Notes under the pieces: generated by a model
What the model was told of the DNA's origin: nothing
Seen by the model: the letters and a program-made list of their open reading frames with translations, nothing else
The model's database searches: none
From: Clostridia bacterium
GTDB lineage: Bacteria > Bacillota > Clostridia > Oscillospirales > Ruminococcaceae
DNA: 23,915 nucleotides
Direction: 5' to 3'
Assembly (NCBI GenBank): GCA_026001145.1
Contig: BNZN01000011.1
Location: 1-23,915, forward strand
Program-made: the position numbers and the translations under genes
Shown: positions 8,384 to 16,686 of the stretch, one piece after another
Layout of the letters: each line of letters starts with the position of its first letter
Position numbering within the stretch: the first letter of the stretch is position 1

Positions 8384-8909
8384 AAAGCTGATTGACTACA
8401 TACCGCATATCTTGAGAAATGTGCTTGAATACAGGGCAATTACCGAGGCAGAACAGGTTGAGATCGATAGGTTGTGGCTCAATCTAGAAGCTGCCCTGAA
8501 TGACCAGTTTGTGAGTATCGCAGCAATTAGCGGGATACGCAGGTATGAAAAGATACTGAAGATCATACCCGAAGCCGATGAAACACTCGAAGAACGCAGA
8601 TTCGCGATTCTGGCTAGGTTTAATGAGACATTGCCATTCACCATCACAAAACTTAGGCAGCAGCTTACAGCACTGTGTGGTGATGACTATAAGTTAACGA
8701 TTTCTGGGTATTCACTCGAATTGAAATTGGCACTCAATGATAAATTCCAGCTTATGGCAATCGGAGAGATGCTAAACAGAGAAGTACCCGCAAATATGCA
8801 GATATCACTTGATTTGAAATACAACACTTATGAGATATTGGGCAGCTACACACACGAATACTTGAGTGCATACACACAATTGGGACTAAGAGATGAGGAG
8901 CTGAGTTAA
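8373..8909 (+). CDS. xkdU: XkdU-like baseplate protein (DUF2313)
   Basis: This protein of about 178 residues is the DUF2313/YmfQ-type baseplate component that links the wedge to the fibre. Recognisable parts are LIDYIPHILRNVLEYRAI, EQVEIDRLWLNLEAALNDQF, ISGIRRYEKILKI, the TLEERRFAILARFNETLPFT signature, and the C-terminal LREEVPANM-like LNREVPANMQISLDLKYN. ATGs at 8373 and 8376 both lie inside the end of xkdT; a longer frame opening at 8325 has no family support. The gene is intact and abuts the fibre gene. Confidence 0.88.
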   Translation: MMGRKLIDYIPHILRNVLEYRAITEAEQVEIDRLWLNLEAALNDQFVSIAAISGIRRYEKILKIIPEADETLEERRFAILARFNETLPFTITKLRQQLTALCGDDYKLTISGYSLELKLALNDKFQLMAIGEMLNREVPANMQISLDLKYNTYEILGSYTHEYLSAYTQLGLRDEELS

Positions 8910-10121
8910 ATGGCAACACAAACACCTAACTATCACCTGAAGAAACCCGATCTCAGTGATTATTATGATATTGCTGACTTCAACGGAAACTCAGATATCT
9001 TGGATTCCACATTGTTTTCCAAAACAGACAAGGTGGAAAGGGCTATCTCTGGCAATCTGGCCAGTTTAGATGAGCTTGGAAACTTGGTAGACAGTGGCGT
9101 TAGCACAACTGAATTGGGGCATAAGATGGGAGATATATTATCCACAACGGATTTGAATCCTGGAAACGACTGGCTGTTATGTGACGGCGCGACTTTGCCA
9201 ACAGCTTCATATCCCGATCTATCATTTGAGCTAAAGACCATGAAAGATGATATACGCCACAACAAGATTGCAAAGAAGGTTATAGCATTCGGTTCAAATG
9301 TCACGGGGCTTTGTTATGGCAACGGTTATTGTGTAGCAGCTGCTGCTAACGGACGTGTCTATTCAAAAGAATTAAGCGGTACTGATTGGGCTGCGTCTAC
9401 AGTTGCTGATAACATCGAACTAACTGGCATCTGCTACGGGTCTTCATATATCGTAACCGCTGCAAACGGGCGGATATATTACAGTACAGACCGCATAAAC
9501 TGGAACTCGAAAATCATTGCAAGTGGAGTTAGATTGAACAGTATCAGATATTTGAGCACAATGCTAGTCATAACTGCAGCGAATGGGAATATTTACTATT
9601 GCAGTGGCAACAATCCGAGTGATACGTGGACATCCAAAACGCTTGCCAGCGGTGTCAATTTAACAAGCTCAGCCTGCTACTATGGGGCACCGTATGTTGT
9701 ATCTGCAGCAAACGGAAACATCTATTACATTAACTCGTCTGATTTTGCTGGTACCTGGACTGCCAAAACACTTTCAAGCGGCCTGAATTTAACGGGTGTT
9801 GCCAGATATTCCAGCTACTGGGCGGTATCAACATCAAACGGCTCAATCTACTATTGCACAGCATCTGATCCATCGGGCACATGGACTGCAAAAATACTCG
9901 AAAGTGGTATTAATTTAACCTCCGTTGAAAACACCTGGGATTGGATTGTCACCGGTTCTAACGGGAAGATATATTACTCTACTTCTATGAATCCATCGGG
10001 TACATGGTATTCCAAAGAGCTGGATTTAGGTGTAAGCCTCAGTTGCTCACTCTACTACGGCGGTTATTATCTCGTAGGCTCAATAAGCGGTTACTGTCAC
10101 ACTACAAGAGAAGCTCCATAA
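8910..10121 (+). pseudogene. Tail fibre with split collar domain and propeller-like repeats, 5' part
   Basis: This begins a receptor-binding fibre of about 974 residues if its three frameshifts are repaired (8910-11833). Residues 1-70 are a fibre/baseplate-attachment region (MATQTPNYHLKKPDLSDYYD). Residues 72-110 are the first half of a phage tail collar domain: MGDILSTT, DWLLCDGA, YPDL. A run of ~40-residue repeats then starts, each with NG-x-IYY, GTWTAK-x-L and SGVNLT elements; one copy reads STDRINWNS, like a BNR Asp-box. These repeats suggest a beta-propeller or beta-solenoid tip. The frame ends at the TAA at 10119-10121 after REAP; one lost base near 10118 would continue into ITQPWQSEAV of the next part. 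No chaperone gene for the fibre is seen downstream. Confidence 0.82.
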
Positions 10122-10638
10122 CACAGCCGTGGCAATCTGAAGCGGTTTCAGATGATGTGGTACTAAACTCAATCAGTTCTAACAGTGATGGGAATGCGGG
10201 TTGGCTAGCTGCAGTTGGTAGTAACGGGAAGCTTTATTATTGCAGAGACGACAATCTTTCGGGTATTTGGGCTGAGAAAACAATAGCTACTGATGCGAGT
10301 TTGAATGTGATATCACCCAGCAGCGGTGCTAGATGGTGTATTGCAGCTTCAAACGGCAATTCTATTACATTAAGGCTTATGATCCAAGTGGTGAATGGAC
10401 TGCAAAGGTGATAGACAGCGATGCAAATCTAACATCGCTCTGTTTTGGGAGTACCTATTGGGTGGCAGTGAGTTCGACGGGCACACTCTATTACGCCGCA
10501 AGCAGCTACGATCCAGATGTCACTTGGCCACCCAGAGTTCTTGAAGAGGGCCGTCTATCTGACAAACCTGTATTATGGCGGCTCATACTGGATCGCTACA
10601 GCTGCAAACGGCAAGATTTACTCCTGTTCAGGCAATAA
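10118..10638 (+). pseudogene. Tail fibre, middle part (two reading frames)
   Basis: Repeats continue in a second frame from ITQPWQSEAV at about 10118 to SNGN at about 10359 (stop 10411), then in a third frame from FYYIKAYDPSG at about 10360 to VLEEG at about 10553 (stop 10638). The joins need one missing base near 10359 and one surplus C at 10554. The repeat pattern (SNGKLYYCRDDNLSGIW, STGTLYYAASSYDPDVTW) carries on smoothly across each join, so these are indels in one ancestral gene and not separate genes. No ribosome site precedes either piece. Confidence 0.8.
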
Positions 10639-11833
10639 CCCAAGCGGTACCTGGGATTGCAAAGTCATTGCCGAAGGGATTAAACTTAACTGCTCGAAAT
10701 ATATCGGCACCAAACATATTGTGCTGGCTGAAGACGGCCGCATGTACTATCCAATCAGCTCGATTTCTGGCGATTGGGCATCAAAAAAGCTGGATGATAG
10801 CAGCTTAATACTTGGATATACTGATACATCCACCTACGCGGTAATCATGTCAGCAAGCGGCAAGCTGTTCTATAGGGAGCCGTCTAATCTGCTTGGAGAG
10901 TGGCGCACAGCTTCTCTTCCAGATGAGGCTAAAATCCATGCGATGCTGGGCTCCTACTTAGTTGGTGAAAAAGGGGCAATGTACTACTACAATCGGCGTC
11001 CAATAGAGATCGACTGGGGCACTCGTGAGATTGTACCGAAAAGGAACATGGTCGATATTCTTCATTATAACACCCGCAACGTGGCACTTACATATGACGG
11101 CTACATATATTACGTCGGATCGGCGGTGAATTCCGAATGGACTGCTAGGTCGTTAGCGTCAGGCTACACTTTTAATAGACTGGGAACATTTAATCAAGGG
11201 CATATTGCTATCACTAATTCAGGCACGGTTTTCTACACAACTGAAACTGCCAGCATTACTGCCTGGGGCTCGAAGGTAATTGCAAGTGGTGTGAATCTTT
11301 TGGGCTGTTTTTCAGCAGAATCTGTCACATCCTACTCAATCATAACTGCGGCAAATGGGGTTATGTACTACATCAGTGGCAGTAATATGGGTGCGACGTG
11401 GACGGCAAAAACAATAGATTCGGGTGTTGAGCTGCTTGGTGGCGCATTTGGTGGTGGTGAAGGCTACTGGATAATACTGGGGGCGACTGGGAAGATATAT
11501 TACGCGCGAGTAGATGATATATCGGGCACCTGGCAGGAACAAACAGTTGCAGCAGGTATAGCTTTAACTGGTATAGGGCGGGTTTTTAGCTACTATGTTG
11601 CTACTGCAGAAAACTGGAAGATATATTTTTGCTTGGGCAAGTCGCCCGCTGGCCAGTGGGATTTAAAAACACTGGAAGATGGCACCACATTTGTAAACAT
11701 CAGCAGCTACGACTATGTGACTGTGGGCACTGCAACTGGGAAAATCCACTTCCTGCCCCTGTCGTCTTTTGATAGTATGTTCAACCTGCCAAACATCCAC
11801 TTAAACGGTGTAAACACATATATTAAAACCTAA
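10517..11833 (+). pseudogene. Tail fibre, 3' part, with second half of the collar domain
   Basis: Real homology resumes at about 10555 (VYLTNLYYGGSYWIATAANG); the preceding codons are out of frame. Ten further repeats follow, more diverged than those at the 5' end (EDGRMYYPIS, YDGYIYYVGS, ANGVMYYISG). The last residues, FNLPNIHLNGVNTYIKT, match the end of a tail collar domain (F-x-LP...YIK). The collar halves in the 5' and 3' parts therefore bracket the whole repeat array of roughly 20 units. Holin RBS and ATG follow within 15 nt, so this is the end of the structural operon. Confidence 0.82.
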
Positions 11834-11846
11834 TGGAGGGGGCACC

Positions 11847-12134
11847 ATGAATGATATATCAAATTGGTCTGACCTAACCACAAATTCACAGGTCTTAGTT
11901 ATGGTTCTAGCTCTAACACAATTCACCAAAGGGATACCATTAATTAACCGCATACCTACCCAAATTTGGAGCTATATATTATCACTGCTAGTCCTTATAC
12001 CCGCGACATATTTCAACAGAGGGCTAAACGCAAGCAGTATTGTTTTGATTTTCTTTAATGCGGTTCTCATATCACTTGAGGCAAATGGCAGCTACGCGGC
12101 AATCAAGAGGATTGCTTCGGGAACAACAAATTAA
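11847..12134 (+). CDS. Phage holin-like membrane protein
   Basis: A 95-residue protein with three hydrophobic stretches: about residues 15-32 (QVLVMVLALTQFTKGIPLI), 41-58 (IWSYILSLLVLIPATYF) and 65-80 (SSIVLIFFNAVLISLEA), and a short polar, basic end (KRIASGTTN). The length, a GGAGGGGG site before the ATG, and the position between the tail fibre and the amidase fit a holin that opens the membrane so the amidase can reach the wall. I cannot name a specific holin family. The frame is intact. Confidence 0.75.
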   Translation: MNDISNWSDLTTNSQVLVMVLALTQFTKGIPLINRIPTQIWSYILSLLVLIPATYFNRGLNASSIVLIFFNAVLISLEANGSYAAIKRIASGTTN

Positions 12135-12150
12135 AAAACAGGAAGGAACG

Positions 12151-12387
12151 ATGTGCATGTTGACACCAGATAAAATCCGCTATGAGTTAGGGGTAAAAAT
12201 CAATGAGAAGATCATTCCATGGGGAGCACTCTGGTCTAAAAGCTGGGGCAGTTTTAAGAAAGGTGACAGGTACAAAGCCGATAGGAATCTGACCAGTATT
12301 AGCTATGTAACGATACATAACACAAACGACCTGGTAAATTGCGGAACAGTACACCAGAGCCACATGGCCAAACCAAAACATGAATGA
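12151..12387 (+). pseudogene. N-acetylmuramoyl-L-alanine amidase, 5' part (frameshifted)
   Basis: This is the start of a phage endolysin that cleaves the amide bond between muramic acid and the stem peptide. GGAAGG lies before the ATG at 12151. Genuine residues run to TNDLVN (about 12339) and include the zinc-ligand His of SYVTIHNTND (residue 56). An extra T at about 12340 shifts the frame and the ribosome stops at 12387. Without that T, VN continues as AEQYTRATWPNQN and MNDVRVHYYVDD in the next part. Together they give an amidase of about 185 residues with no cell-wall-binding domain. Confidence 0.83.
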
Positions 12388-12709
12388 TGTTCGGGTGCAT
12401 TATTATGTTGATGATCTTGGTGCATGGCAAAATCTATTGGAAACAGAGGTTAGCTGGCACGCTGGAGATGGTGGAAACGGAGCAGGAAATACAACATCTA
12501 TAGCTATCGAAATTATCATGGATGGGAACACAACCCCAGAAGACATCAAAGCTGAAGACAACGGCGCAAGATTAGCCGCTTGTATTCTGAAGCGGCATGG
12601 ATTAGACATATCCAGATTGACGACACACAAGAGATGGAGTGGCAAGAACTGCCCAGAGGTTATTTTGCCACATTGGGATAAGTTCGTGGCGAAGGTAACG
12701 GGTACATGA
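12341..12709 (+). pseudogene. N-acetylmuramoyl-L-alanine amidase, 3' part (Amidase_2 catalytic domain)
   Basis: This segment carries most of the Amidase_2 fold: HYYVDDLGAWQNLLETEVSWHAGDGGNG, TTSIAIEIIMDGN, DNGARLAACILKRHGLD, and THKRWSGKNCPEVIL, whose His and Cys are the likely second and third zinc ligands. An ATG at 12380 could start a truncated product, but that product would lack the first zinc His, so activity is unlikely. The TGA overlaps the ATG of the next small gene (ATGA). Confidence 0.83.
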
Positions 12710-12801
12710 ATGAGCTTGAAAATCAGCCACTAATAGACTATATGGCTAAGTATATATCTTTGAAGTCAGATTTGGAGCAGCTTATAACCAAAAATCAATG
12801 A
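12706..12801 (+). CDS. Small hypothetical phage protein (31 aa)
   Basis: The frame opens at an ATGA overlap with the amidase stop and encodes 31 residues (MNELENQPLIDYMAKYISL..., ending ITKNQ), mostly a charged amphipathic helix with no membrane segment. The overlap suggests translational coupling to the amidase. Its function is unknown. It is the last possible gene of the phage operon. Confidence 0.4.
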   Translation: MNELENQPLIDYMAKYISLKSDLEQLITKNQ

Positions 12802-12842
12802 GTGACAGCTAAGGAAAAACAGCAGAACGGGGCTGAAAATGA

Positions 12843-14147
12843 TTAGCCAAGAGATTGCAAAGCTTTTATCAATTTTGGCAAGTTTATAATTATGGCGTTA
12901 TTCTTATCTTTTCTGGTATTATCCGCTGTGTTATTCATGATATCACCTGTTTTCAAGGCTGTTTCCCAGAACAGCTCTGGTGTTATGTCGGGGTTTACCT
13001 GACAAGCAAGTGCATAACAACCGGCTACATAGGGGCATGTCCAACTCCAGCCGGCATCTGTATTGTATTGATAGTTGGCATCTCCTGAATCACTTGCGCT
13101 TGTTCTGTTGCTCATTGGAATCATTAGCGTCGGTGATTTAAAATAGCTTGGATTGCTATTATAACTCTGCAAATCCCACACCGATCCAAACGAATATATA
13201 CTTGGATCATCCGCATCACCTGTTGTCGATCTACACAATGCGTCTTTATTAAATCTTTTAAACGGCCACACGTCAGATGTAATAACGAATACGCCCTCTT
13301 TTTCCGCCTGTTCAATTTTTTCTTTCAATAGATTTGCATCTTTCAGGTCATCATTAAACCCAAGTGAAATCGAAATTACACGAATTTTATTTTCTTGAAG
13401 TTTTTTGTTTATTTCCAATATTCTGTTTATTGCTCTGGCAAACACCGAACATATTTTCTCACGTCCGGCAATGGGTGCATGCGAAGCAATATGGTACAAA
13501 TCTGCCCCAGGAGCAACACCACAAGTTTTGCCAACTGCAATGGATGCAACTGCTGTTCCGTGCATATCAGCATGGTTTTCATGGTTGTCAACAACATATA
13601 TTTCTTCATAAAATTTCAAATTATCTTTGTACTCTTGATGTGTAGTCAATAGCTTCTGATCTATTATTGCAACTCCCACTCCTCGGCCATCTATTCCTTC
13701 TTTGTGCAACCCTTTAGCACCAAGACCAGGATTTTTGCTGTTTTCCATTATGGCGACAGGGTCATATCCTTTTGGCAATTTGTCTGCTGCAGGCCATACT
13801 GTCATACTATCAAAATGAACGTGTGACAAAAGTTCCCCTTGTTTTGACAAATCTAATTTTGTTAAATCTTTATGCCTGAAATCAACACCCTGAGTATCAA
13901 CGTCTTTTTCCGTATCATATTCAGGAACTGTCTCAAGTTGCTTTACTTCCCAAGAAGATGCCATCGGGTTTATAGCAATTCCAAACCCATCTTTGGTTAA
14001 GTGATCCACATATTTTATTTCTTCGGCGGATTTGGTATTTGCAGTTTCATTTTCTACTTCTGGTTGTTTCTTCGGGCAACCCCCAAAACCAACTGTGAGT
14101 ATTCCAAGCACAGCCAACGTTACATACAAAGGCTTCTTTCTAGCCAT
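12843..14147 (-). CDS. Subtilisin-like (S8) serine protease, predicted lipoprotein or secreted
   Basis: A 434-residue S8-family protease. Residues 1-23 form a signal sequence (RKK, then LYVTLAVLGILTVGFGG) ending in Cys24; FGGC is an imperfect lipobox, so a surface lipoprotein is likely. Catalytic residues can be placed: Asp163 in GVAIIDQ, His196 in MHGTAVASIAVG, and Ser368 in GWSWTCPYVAGC. The Ser motif has W-T where most subtilases have M-A (GTSMAxPxVAG), and Asp lies in IIDQ in place of the usual DTG/DSG. About 140 residues between the signal and the Asp may be a pro- or extra domain. GGAAGAGGTG precedes the ATG. The gene stands alone, convergent with the phage genes and divergent from the ABC transporter. 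Its substrate is unknown; a role in trimming the RiPPs encoded nearby is possible but unsupported by gene order. Confidence 0.88.
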   Translation of the reverse strand: MARKKPLYVTLAVLGILTVGFGGCPKKQPEVENETANTKSAEEIKYVDHLTKDGFGIAINPMASSWEVKQLETVPEYDTEKDVDTQGVDFRHKDLTKLDLSKQGELLSHVHFDSMTVWPAADKLPKGYDPVAIMENSKNPGLGAKGLHKEGIDGRGVGVAIIDQKLLTTHQEYKDNLKFYEEIYVVDNHENHADMHGTAVASIAVGKTCGVAPGADLYHIASHAPIAGREKICSVFARAINRILEINKKLQENKIRVISISLGFNDDLKDANLLKEKIEQAEKEGVFVITSDVWPFKRFNKDALCRSTTGDADDPSIYSFGSVWDLQSYNSNPSYFKSPTLMIPMSNRTSASDSGDANYQYNTDAGWSWTCPYVAGCYALACQVNPDITPELFWETALKTGDIMNNTADNTRKDKNNAIIINLPKLIKALQSLG

Positions 14148-14214
14148 AAATTAAGCACCTCTTCCTTTTTAATCAGAGTTATTTCCCCATAATTCTGAAA
14201 TCTTGATCTGCTTA

Positions 14215-14243
14215 ATTGTAGCACATAAAAAGCGAGCTTGCAA
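14215..14243 (-). promoter_or_regulatory. Predicted sigma-A-type promoter for the S8 protease
   Basis: Reading the minus strand, TTGCAA (14243-14238) is separated by exactly 17 nt from TACAAT (14220-14215). The predicted transcript would start near 14208, leaving about 60 nt of leader before the protease ATG. Confidence 0.6.
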
Positions 14244-14301
14244 GTGTTTTTTGTTGATGTAGGCGCATATTTCTGATCAAAGTCCATCAAATTTATTTAA
14301 C

Positions 14302-14330
14302 TTCATCAATGTTTTGCCGACACATAATAT
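14302..14330 (+). promoter_or_regulatory. Possible promoter for the amino acid ABC transporter
   Basis: TTCATC (14302-14307), a 17-nt spacer and TAATAT (14325-14330) lie about 80 nt before the transporter ATG. The -35 element is weak. The leader between them contains a 6-bp hairpin, GAAGTG/CACTTC (14374-14391), of unknown meaning. Confidence 0.4.
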
Positions 14331-14409
14331 ATCAAGCCTTCACAAGAGGGCGATTTTGTGTTGTGGGCAAGGGGAAGTGCTCCTTCACTTCTATTCAGGC
14401 AGGTGACTG

Positions 14410-15990
14410 ATGAGGGGATTGACTAGGTTAGTTTTAGTCCTTATGATTGGCTGCGTCCTGGGGTTTTCTGGGTGTAGAAATACGTCTGAAGAATTAAACA
14501 TCGAGGCTTTCAAGAAAAAGGGTAATCTGGTGGTTCTTACAGACCCTACATTCCCTCCGTATGAATATATTGGTAGTAACAGTAGTGAGGTAGTTGGTGT
14601 TGATATAGAAATTGCAAATTTGGTTGCCAAAGTGTTAGGCGTTAGGCTTGAAGTGCACCAACAAACATTCGCAAGACTTCTTCCATCTCTCAAGACTAAC
14701 GATGGTGATATCGCCATGGCTGGAATTTCTCTTACTCCTGAAAACCAAGATGCTTATCCACACTCTAAACCTTATGCTGAGGCATGCCAAAGAATTCTAG
14801 TCAAGAAAGACCGCGAAAATATAAGGGGACTCGACGACCTTGTAGGTAAAAAAATAGGGGTTCCTGTTGGAACCACGTTGGCAACTTACATTCAAAAGAA
14901 ACTAAACAATAAAGAGGAACCTTTTAGAGAAGGTACCAATACCAAAATCGAACAACCTGACGATACAATGGGAGCCATTCAAGCACTCAAAAACAATCAC
15001 GCTGACGCAATTTTGTTGGATGATCGTACTGCTGCGCATTATGCGGGAAGTGATGACGGTTTAAAGATTCTTCCAGCATTGCTTGGAGAAGAAGAATATG
15101 TGTTCGTGTACGCAAAAAACATGTCTGATGAGGTAATCAGGCTCATTGATAAAGTCATAACGGATATTAGGGCAGACGGCAGGCTTGATGCGTTTTATGC
15201 GAAACATGATTCTGTAAAACCAGACGAAGTTATTAAATCAGACAAAGTCGGGAAAAAGGCAATAATAAGTGATTTATGGGGTAGTGTGCGCAGTGCTTTT
15301 GTAGACGGCAATGCGCGCACTCTTTTTTTCGAGGGGTTTAAGAACACCATCATTTTGACTTGCCTATCTCTATTTTTAGGCTTAGCCATAGGTGTACTGC
15401 TTGCATTCATCAGAGCACACCATCGATTTAGTGGCGGCTTGAGGTTTTTGAATAAATGCACCATTTGCTTTGTGCAAATCTTCCGTTGTACACCACTTAT
15501 GCTTCAAATACTCATTTTTGACTTTCTGCTTCACCGCTTTGGATCATATTGGATAACTCTAATTCCGGCTTTTGGGCTTAATTCTGGGGCATATGCATCC
15601 GAAATTTTGCGAGCCAGCATTGAAGAAGTTGATGTTGGTCAACACGAGGCAGCTCGTCTTCTAGGATTTTCTGATAACCAAGCTTTACGGTTAGTGATAT
15701 TCCCGCAAGCTTTCAAAGGTTCCGTTCCACCACTTTTGAATGAGTTCAGTGCACTAGTCAAAGAAACATCTGTTGCAAGTATGATAGGGTTTATGACTCT
15801 AGTGCAATCTGCAAAAATCCTGAATAGCACCCTATTTGTAGTTTGGCCTTATTTCATTTCTGGGTTGCTGTATTTCCCAATTATTCTCTTTGCCTCAGGT
15901 TCATTAAATTGGATTAAACGATGGTCTAATGCCAGAGAAATCCGAAAGGAACAAACCAAGTACGTTAGGAAGAATCAAGGGAGTAAATGA
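14410..15990 (+). CDS. Polar amino acid ABC transporter: fused substrate-binding protein and permease
   Basis: One 526-residue protein joins two usually separate parts. Residues 1-21 are a signal with lipobox-like GFSGC (Cys22). Residues about 36-275 are a family 3 solute-binding protein: TDPTFPPYEYIG, VGVDIEIANLVAKVLGV, DIAMAGISLTPE, a DLVGKKIGVPVGTT hinge, and DAILLDDRTA. Residues about 305-510 are a GlnP/HisM-type permease with several membrane helices, QIFRCTPLMLQI and the EAA loop EAARLLGFSDNQALRLVIFPQA at about 413 that docks the ATPase. Such fusions are known in Gram-positive glutamine/amino-acid transporters. AGGTG lies just before the ATG. The gene is intact, but its own ATPase gene downstream is deleted, so it must use another ATPase or be inactive. 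Confidence 0.9.
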   Translation: MRGLTRLVLVLMIGCVLGFSGCRNTSEELNIEAFKKKGNLVVLTDPTFPPYEYIGSNSSEVVGVDIEIANLVAKVLGVRLEVHQQTFARLLPSLKTNDGDIAMAGISLTPENQDAYPHSKPYAEACQRILVKKDRENIRGLDDLVGKKIGVPVGTTLATYIQKKLNNKEEPFREGTNTKIEQPDDTMGAIQALKNNHADAILLDDRTAAHYAGSDDGLKILPALLGEEEYVFVYAKNMSDEVIRLIDKVITDIRADGRLDAFYAKHDSVKPDEVIKSDKVGKKAIISDLWGSVRSAFVDGNARTLFFEGFKNTIILTCLSLFLGLAIGVLLAFIRAHHRFSGGLRFLNKCTICFVQIFRCTPLMLQILIFDFLLHRFGSYWITLIPAFGLNSGAYASEILRASIEEVDVGQHEAARLLGFSDNQALRLVIFPQAFKGSVPPLLNEFSALVKETSVASMIGFMTLVQSAKILNSTLFVVWPYFISGLLYFPIILFASGSLNWIKRWSNAREIRKEQTKYVRKNQGSK

Positions 15991-15993
15991 CGG

Positions 15994-16088
15994 ATGATTG
16001 AAGTGAAAAACCTGGTTAAAATCTACAACAACTTGCCGAATCTGTTGCCACACGAGTGATCCAAATGAACGATGGAAAGTTCGCCTGA
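15994..16088 (+). pseudogene. Remnant of the GlnQ-type ABC ATPase gene (internal deletion)
   Basis: Three nt after the permease stop, an ATG opens MIEVKNLVKIYNN, the usual first residues of a polar amino acid ABC ATPase. At about 16031 the sequence jumps, in another frame, to LAESVATRVIQMNDGKFA and a stop (16088), which is the region near the C-terminus of the same kind of protein. Walker A, signature and Walker B are all missing, so roughly 190 codons have been lost. As read in one frame the peptide ends at 16059 after 21 residues. Confidence 0.8.
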
Positions 16089-16171
16089 TGCTTAACTTCA
16101 AATTCTTTCCATCTTTTTGCCATTGTTGGAGCACTTAAACTATCGTTTTAAACAACGTACGACATTCTCAC

Positions 16172-16357
16172 TTACCACCGAACACCGCAACTTGCCTTAT
16201 TCGGGCACGGCATCCTTTTATTGGGGCACGGAGTCCCCCTATCGACCCAACAATCAAACTCTTCCTTTTCTTCTAGCCGCTCAACTATCCACTTAATTCC
16301 TTCGATAGCATTATTGCTATTCTTTATTTCTTTCATACCCACATTATTCAACCCCAT
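16172..16357 (-). CDS. Hypothetical small protein or gene remnant with CPNK repeat
   Basis: This frame occupies the 343-bp stretch 16089-16431, in which I see no other gene. It encodes 61 residues: a helical, charged part (NAIEGIKWIVERLEEKEEFD) and a Cys-rich tail containing TPCPNKRMPCPNKASCG with four Cys in the last 26 residues. Coding potential continues a few codons upstream of the ATG to a TGA, with no good ribosome site, so it may be the tail of a broken gene. It lies 75 nt after the acyl carrier gene on the same strand. It lacks the leader shared by the precursor peptides. No function is assigned. Confidence 0.3.
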   Translation of the reverse strand: MGLNNVGMKEIKNSNNAIEGIKWIVERLEEKEEFDCWVDRGTPCPNKRMPCPNKASCGVRW

Positions 16358-16431
16358 TCTAATTTTGTTGTTATCACTTGCTCACCGTAATTTAGCTCTT
16401 ACAATGTCAACAAATCACTTGAAATAATTAT

Positions 16432-16686
16432 TTAGTAAACACTCCCCTCCTTCGAGCGTTGCTTTCGCTCCAAACAGTCCACAATATCCTTCACTGTCGC
16501 AAAATTATGAAATTCCGTCTTCTCAAACTTAACCTTGAATTCCATCTCAATTTCCATAATCAACTCTACAAAAGATATCGAATCAATTCCCAACTCAATT
16601 AACAACTCGGAATCCAACCTGATTAAGTCAGGTTGGATTTTTTCTTTTTTAGCAATTAAATCTTTAACCTTCGCTAACAAATTCAT
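16432..16686 (-). CDS. Acyl carrier protein of the peptide maturation operon
   Basis: This 84-residue acyl carrier protein has the phosphopantetheine attachment site in LLIELGIDSISFVELIMEIE, with Ser36 as the modified residue (GIDS-I in place of the common G-x-DSL). The first helix (LLAKVKDLIAKKEKI) and the third/fourth (FATVKDIVDCLERKQ) fit the four-helix fold. An in-frame ATG at 16695 sits directly against AAGGG, while the ATG at 16686 has 9-nt spacing, so 16686 is preferred. The start lies inside the ligase gene's end, which implies coupled translation. I recall a family named 'peptide maturation system acyl carrier-related protein' in Clostridium Cys-rich peptide cassettes; this looks like such a case. 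It probably carries the acyl group activated by the adjacent ligase. Confidence 0.88.
   Translation of the reverse strand: MNLLAKVKDLIAKKEKIQPDLIRLDSELLIELGIDSISFVELIMEIEMEFKVKFEKTEFHNFATVKDIVDCLERKQRSKEGSVY

Noticed and set aside
8910..11833. A diversity-generating retroelement target in the fibre
   Set aside because: No reverse transcriptase or template repeat is visible in the window, and the repeats differ throughout rather than at adenine sites.
12802..12842. Weak hairpin followed by T's (minus strand) as terminator of the S8 protease
   Set aside because: The stem is only CAGC/GCTG with an 8-nt loop. I could not support it as a terminator.
14341..14391. Two small hairpins before the amino acid transporter as a riboswitch
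   Set aside because: Stems of 5 and 6 bp with no match to a riboswitch or T-box that I recognise.
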